Below are positions 14,129-14,205 of a stretch of 14,205 nt of DNA, in pieces. A program made the translations under genes and the position numbers. The DNA is from Actinomycetes bacterium. Its GTDB lineage: Bacteria > Actinomycetota > Acidimicrobiia > Acidimicrobiales > Palsa-688. Below the pieces are notes generated by a model, which worked only from the letters and a program-made list of their open reading frames with translations, was not told the DNA's origin and ran no database searches. The stretch lies in assembly GCA_021815935.1 (NCBI GenBank), contig JAKAZH010000025.1, positions 1 to 14,205 on the forward strand, read 5' to 3'. How positions within the stretch are numbered: position 1 is the stretch's first letter; every line of letters begins with the position of its first letter.

Positions 14129-14205
14129 CTACCGGCGGCCGCTGCGGGAACCACGGCCGAAGAGGTAGCGAGCCTTGCCCAGACCGTTTATCGTGCCCGA
14201 AGACG
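14129..14205 (-). CDS. Possible C-terminal end of a convergent gene (cut by window edge)
   Basis: Reading leftward from the window edge, one minus-strand frame is open for 24 codons and ends with TAG at 14131-14129, 10 bp after the ccmH stop. The peptide ends GKARYLFGRGSRSGRR, which looks like a basic protein tail, and its codons favour G or C in the third position. The plus strand also offers a weak TTG start at 14175 (MPRPFIVPED...). The stretch is too short to decide or to name a product. Confidence 0.35.
   Translation of the reverse strand, partial: SSGTINGLGKARYLFGRGSRSGRR

Overview
The window is about 62% GC and densely coded. It looks like chromosomal DNA of a high-GC Gram-positive bacterium, most plausibly an actinobacterium of the Acidimicrobiia type. 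The pointers are the frequent GTG and TTG starts, the actinobacterial style of the acyl-CoA dehydrogenase and of the GT4 glycosyltransferase, and a System I (Ccm) cytochrome c maturation operon carrying a CcdA gene. The taxonomic call is inference; no rRNA or other phylogenetic marker is present apart from a partial cysS.

Left part (1-5252): the 3' two-thirds of cysS (cysteinyl-tRNA synthetase). An acyl-CoA dehydrogenase gene follows, with its own -10 box and a perfect 9+9 bp palindrome over the expected transcription start. Next come rpiA (ribose-5-phosphate isomerase A, minus strand) and, divergent from it, a Prx5-type peroxiredoxin (plus strand). Two overlapping minus-strand genes then encode a TetR-family regulator and a PaaI/hotdog thioesterase. 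A 254-bp stretch without a convincing gene follows.

Middle (5253-6593): a GT4-like glycosyltransferase on the minus strand with a repeat-built Thr/Pro/Arg tail, divergent from the cytochrome c genes.

Right part (6594-14118): a plus-strand operon ccdA-ccmA-ccmB-ccmC-ccmD-ccmE-ccmF-ccmG-ccmH/I. From ccmA onward every gene overlaps the next by 4 to 13 bp. Together they form a complete System I pathway. CcmABCD loads heme onto CcmE, CcmF with CcmH/I attaches it to apocytochromes, and CcdA passes reductant to the thioredoxin-like CcmG and on to the CxxC domain of CcmH. The key heme-ligand histidines and CxxC motifs are all present, so the pathway looks functional. The 48-residue ccmD gene is easy to miss because of its size.

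A recurring minor theme is short in-frame tandem repeats (12 or 15 bp units) inside the termini or linkers of four genes (rpiA, tetR, the glycosyltransferase and ccmG). In rpiA the repeat duplicates the start codon together with a weak ribosome-binding site. I see no mobile element, CRISPR array, tRNA, rRNA or phage gene, and no clearly new multi-gene system.
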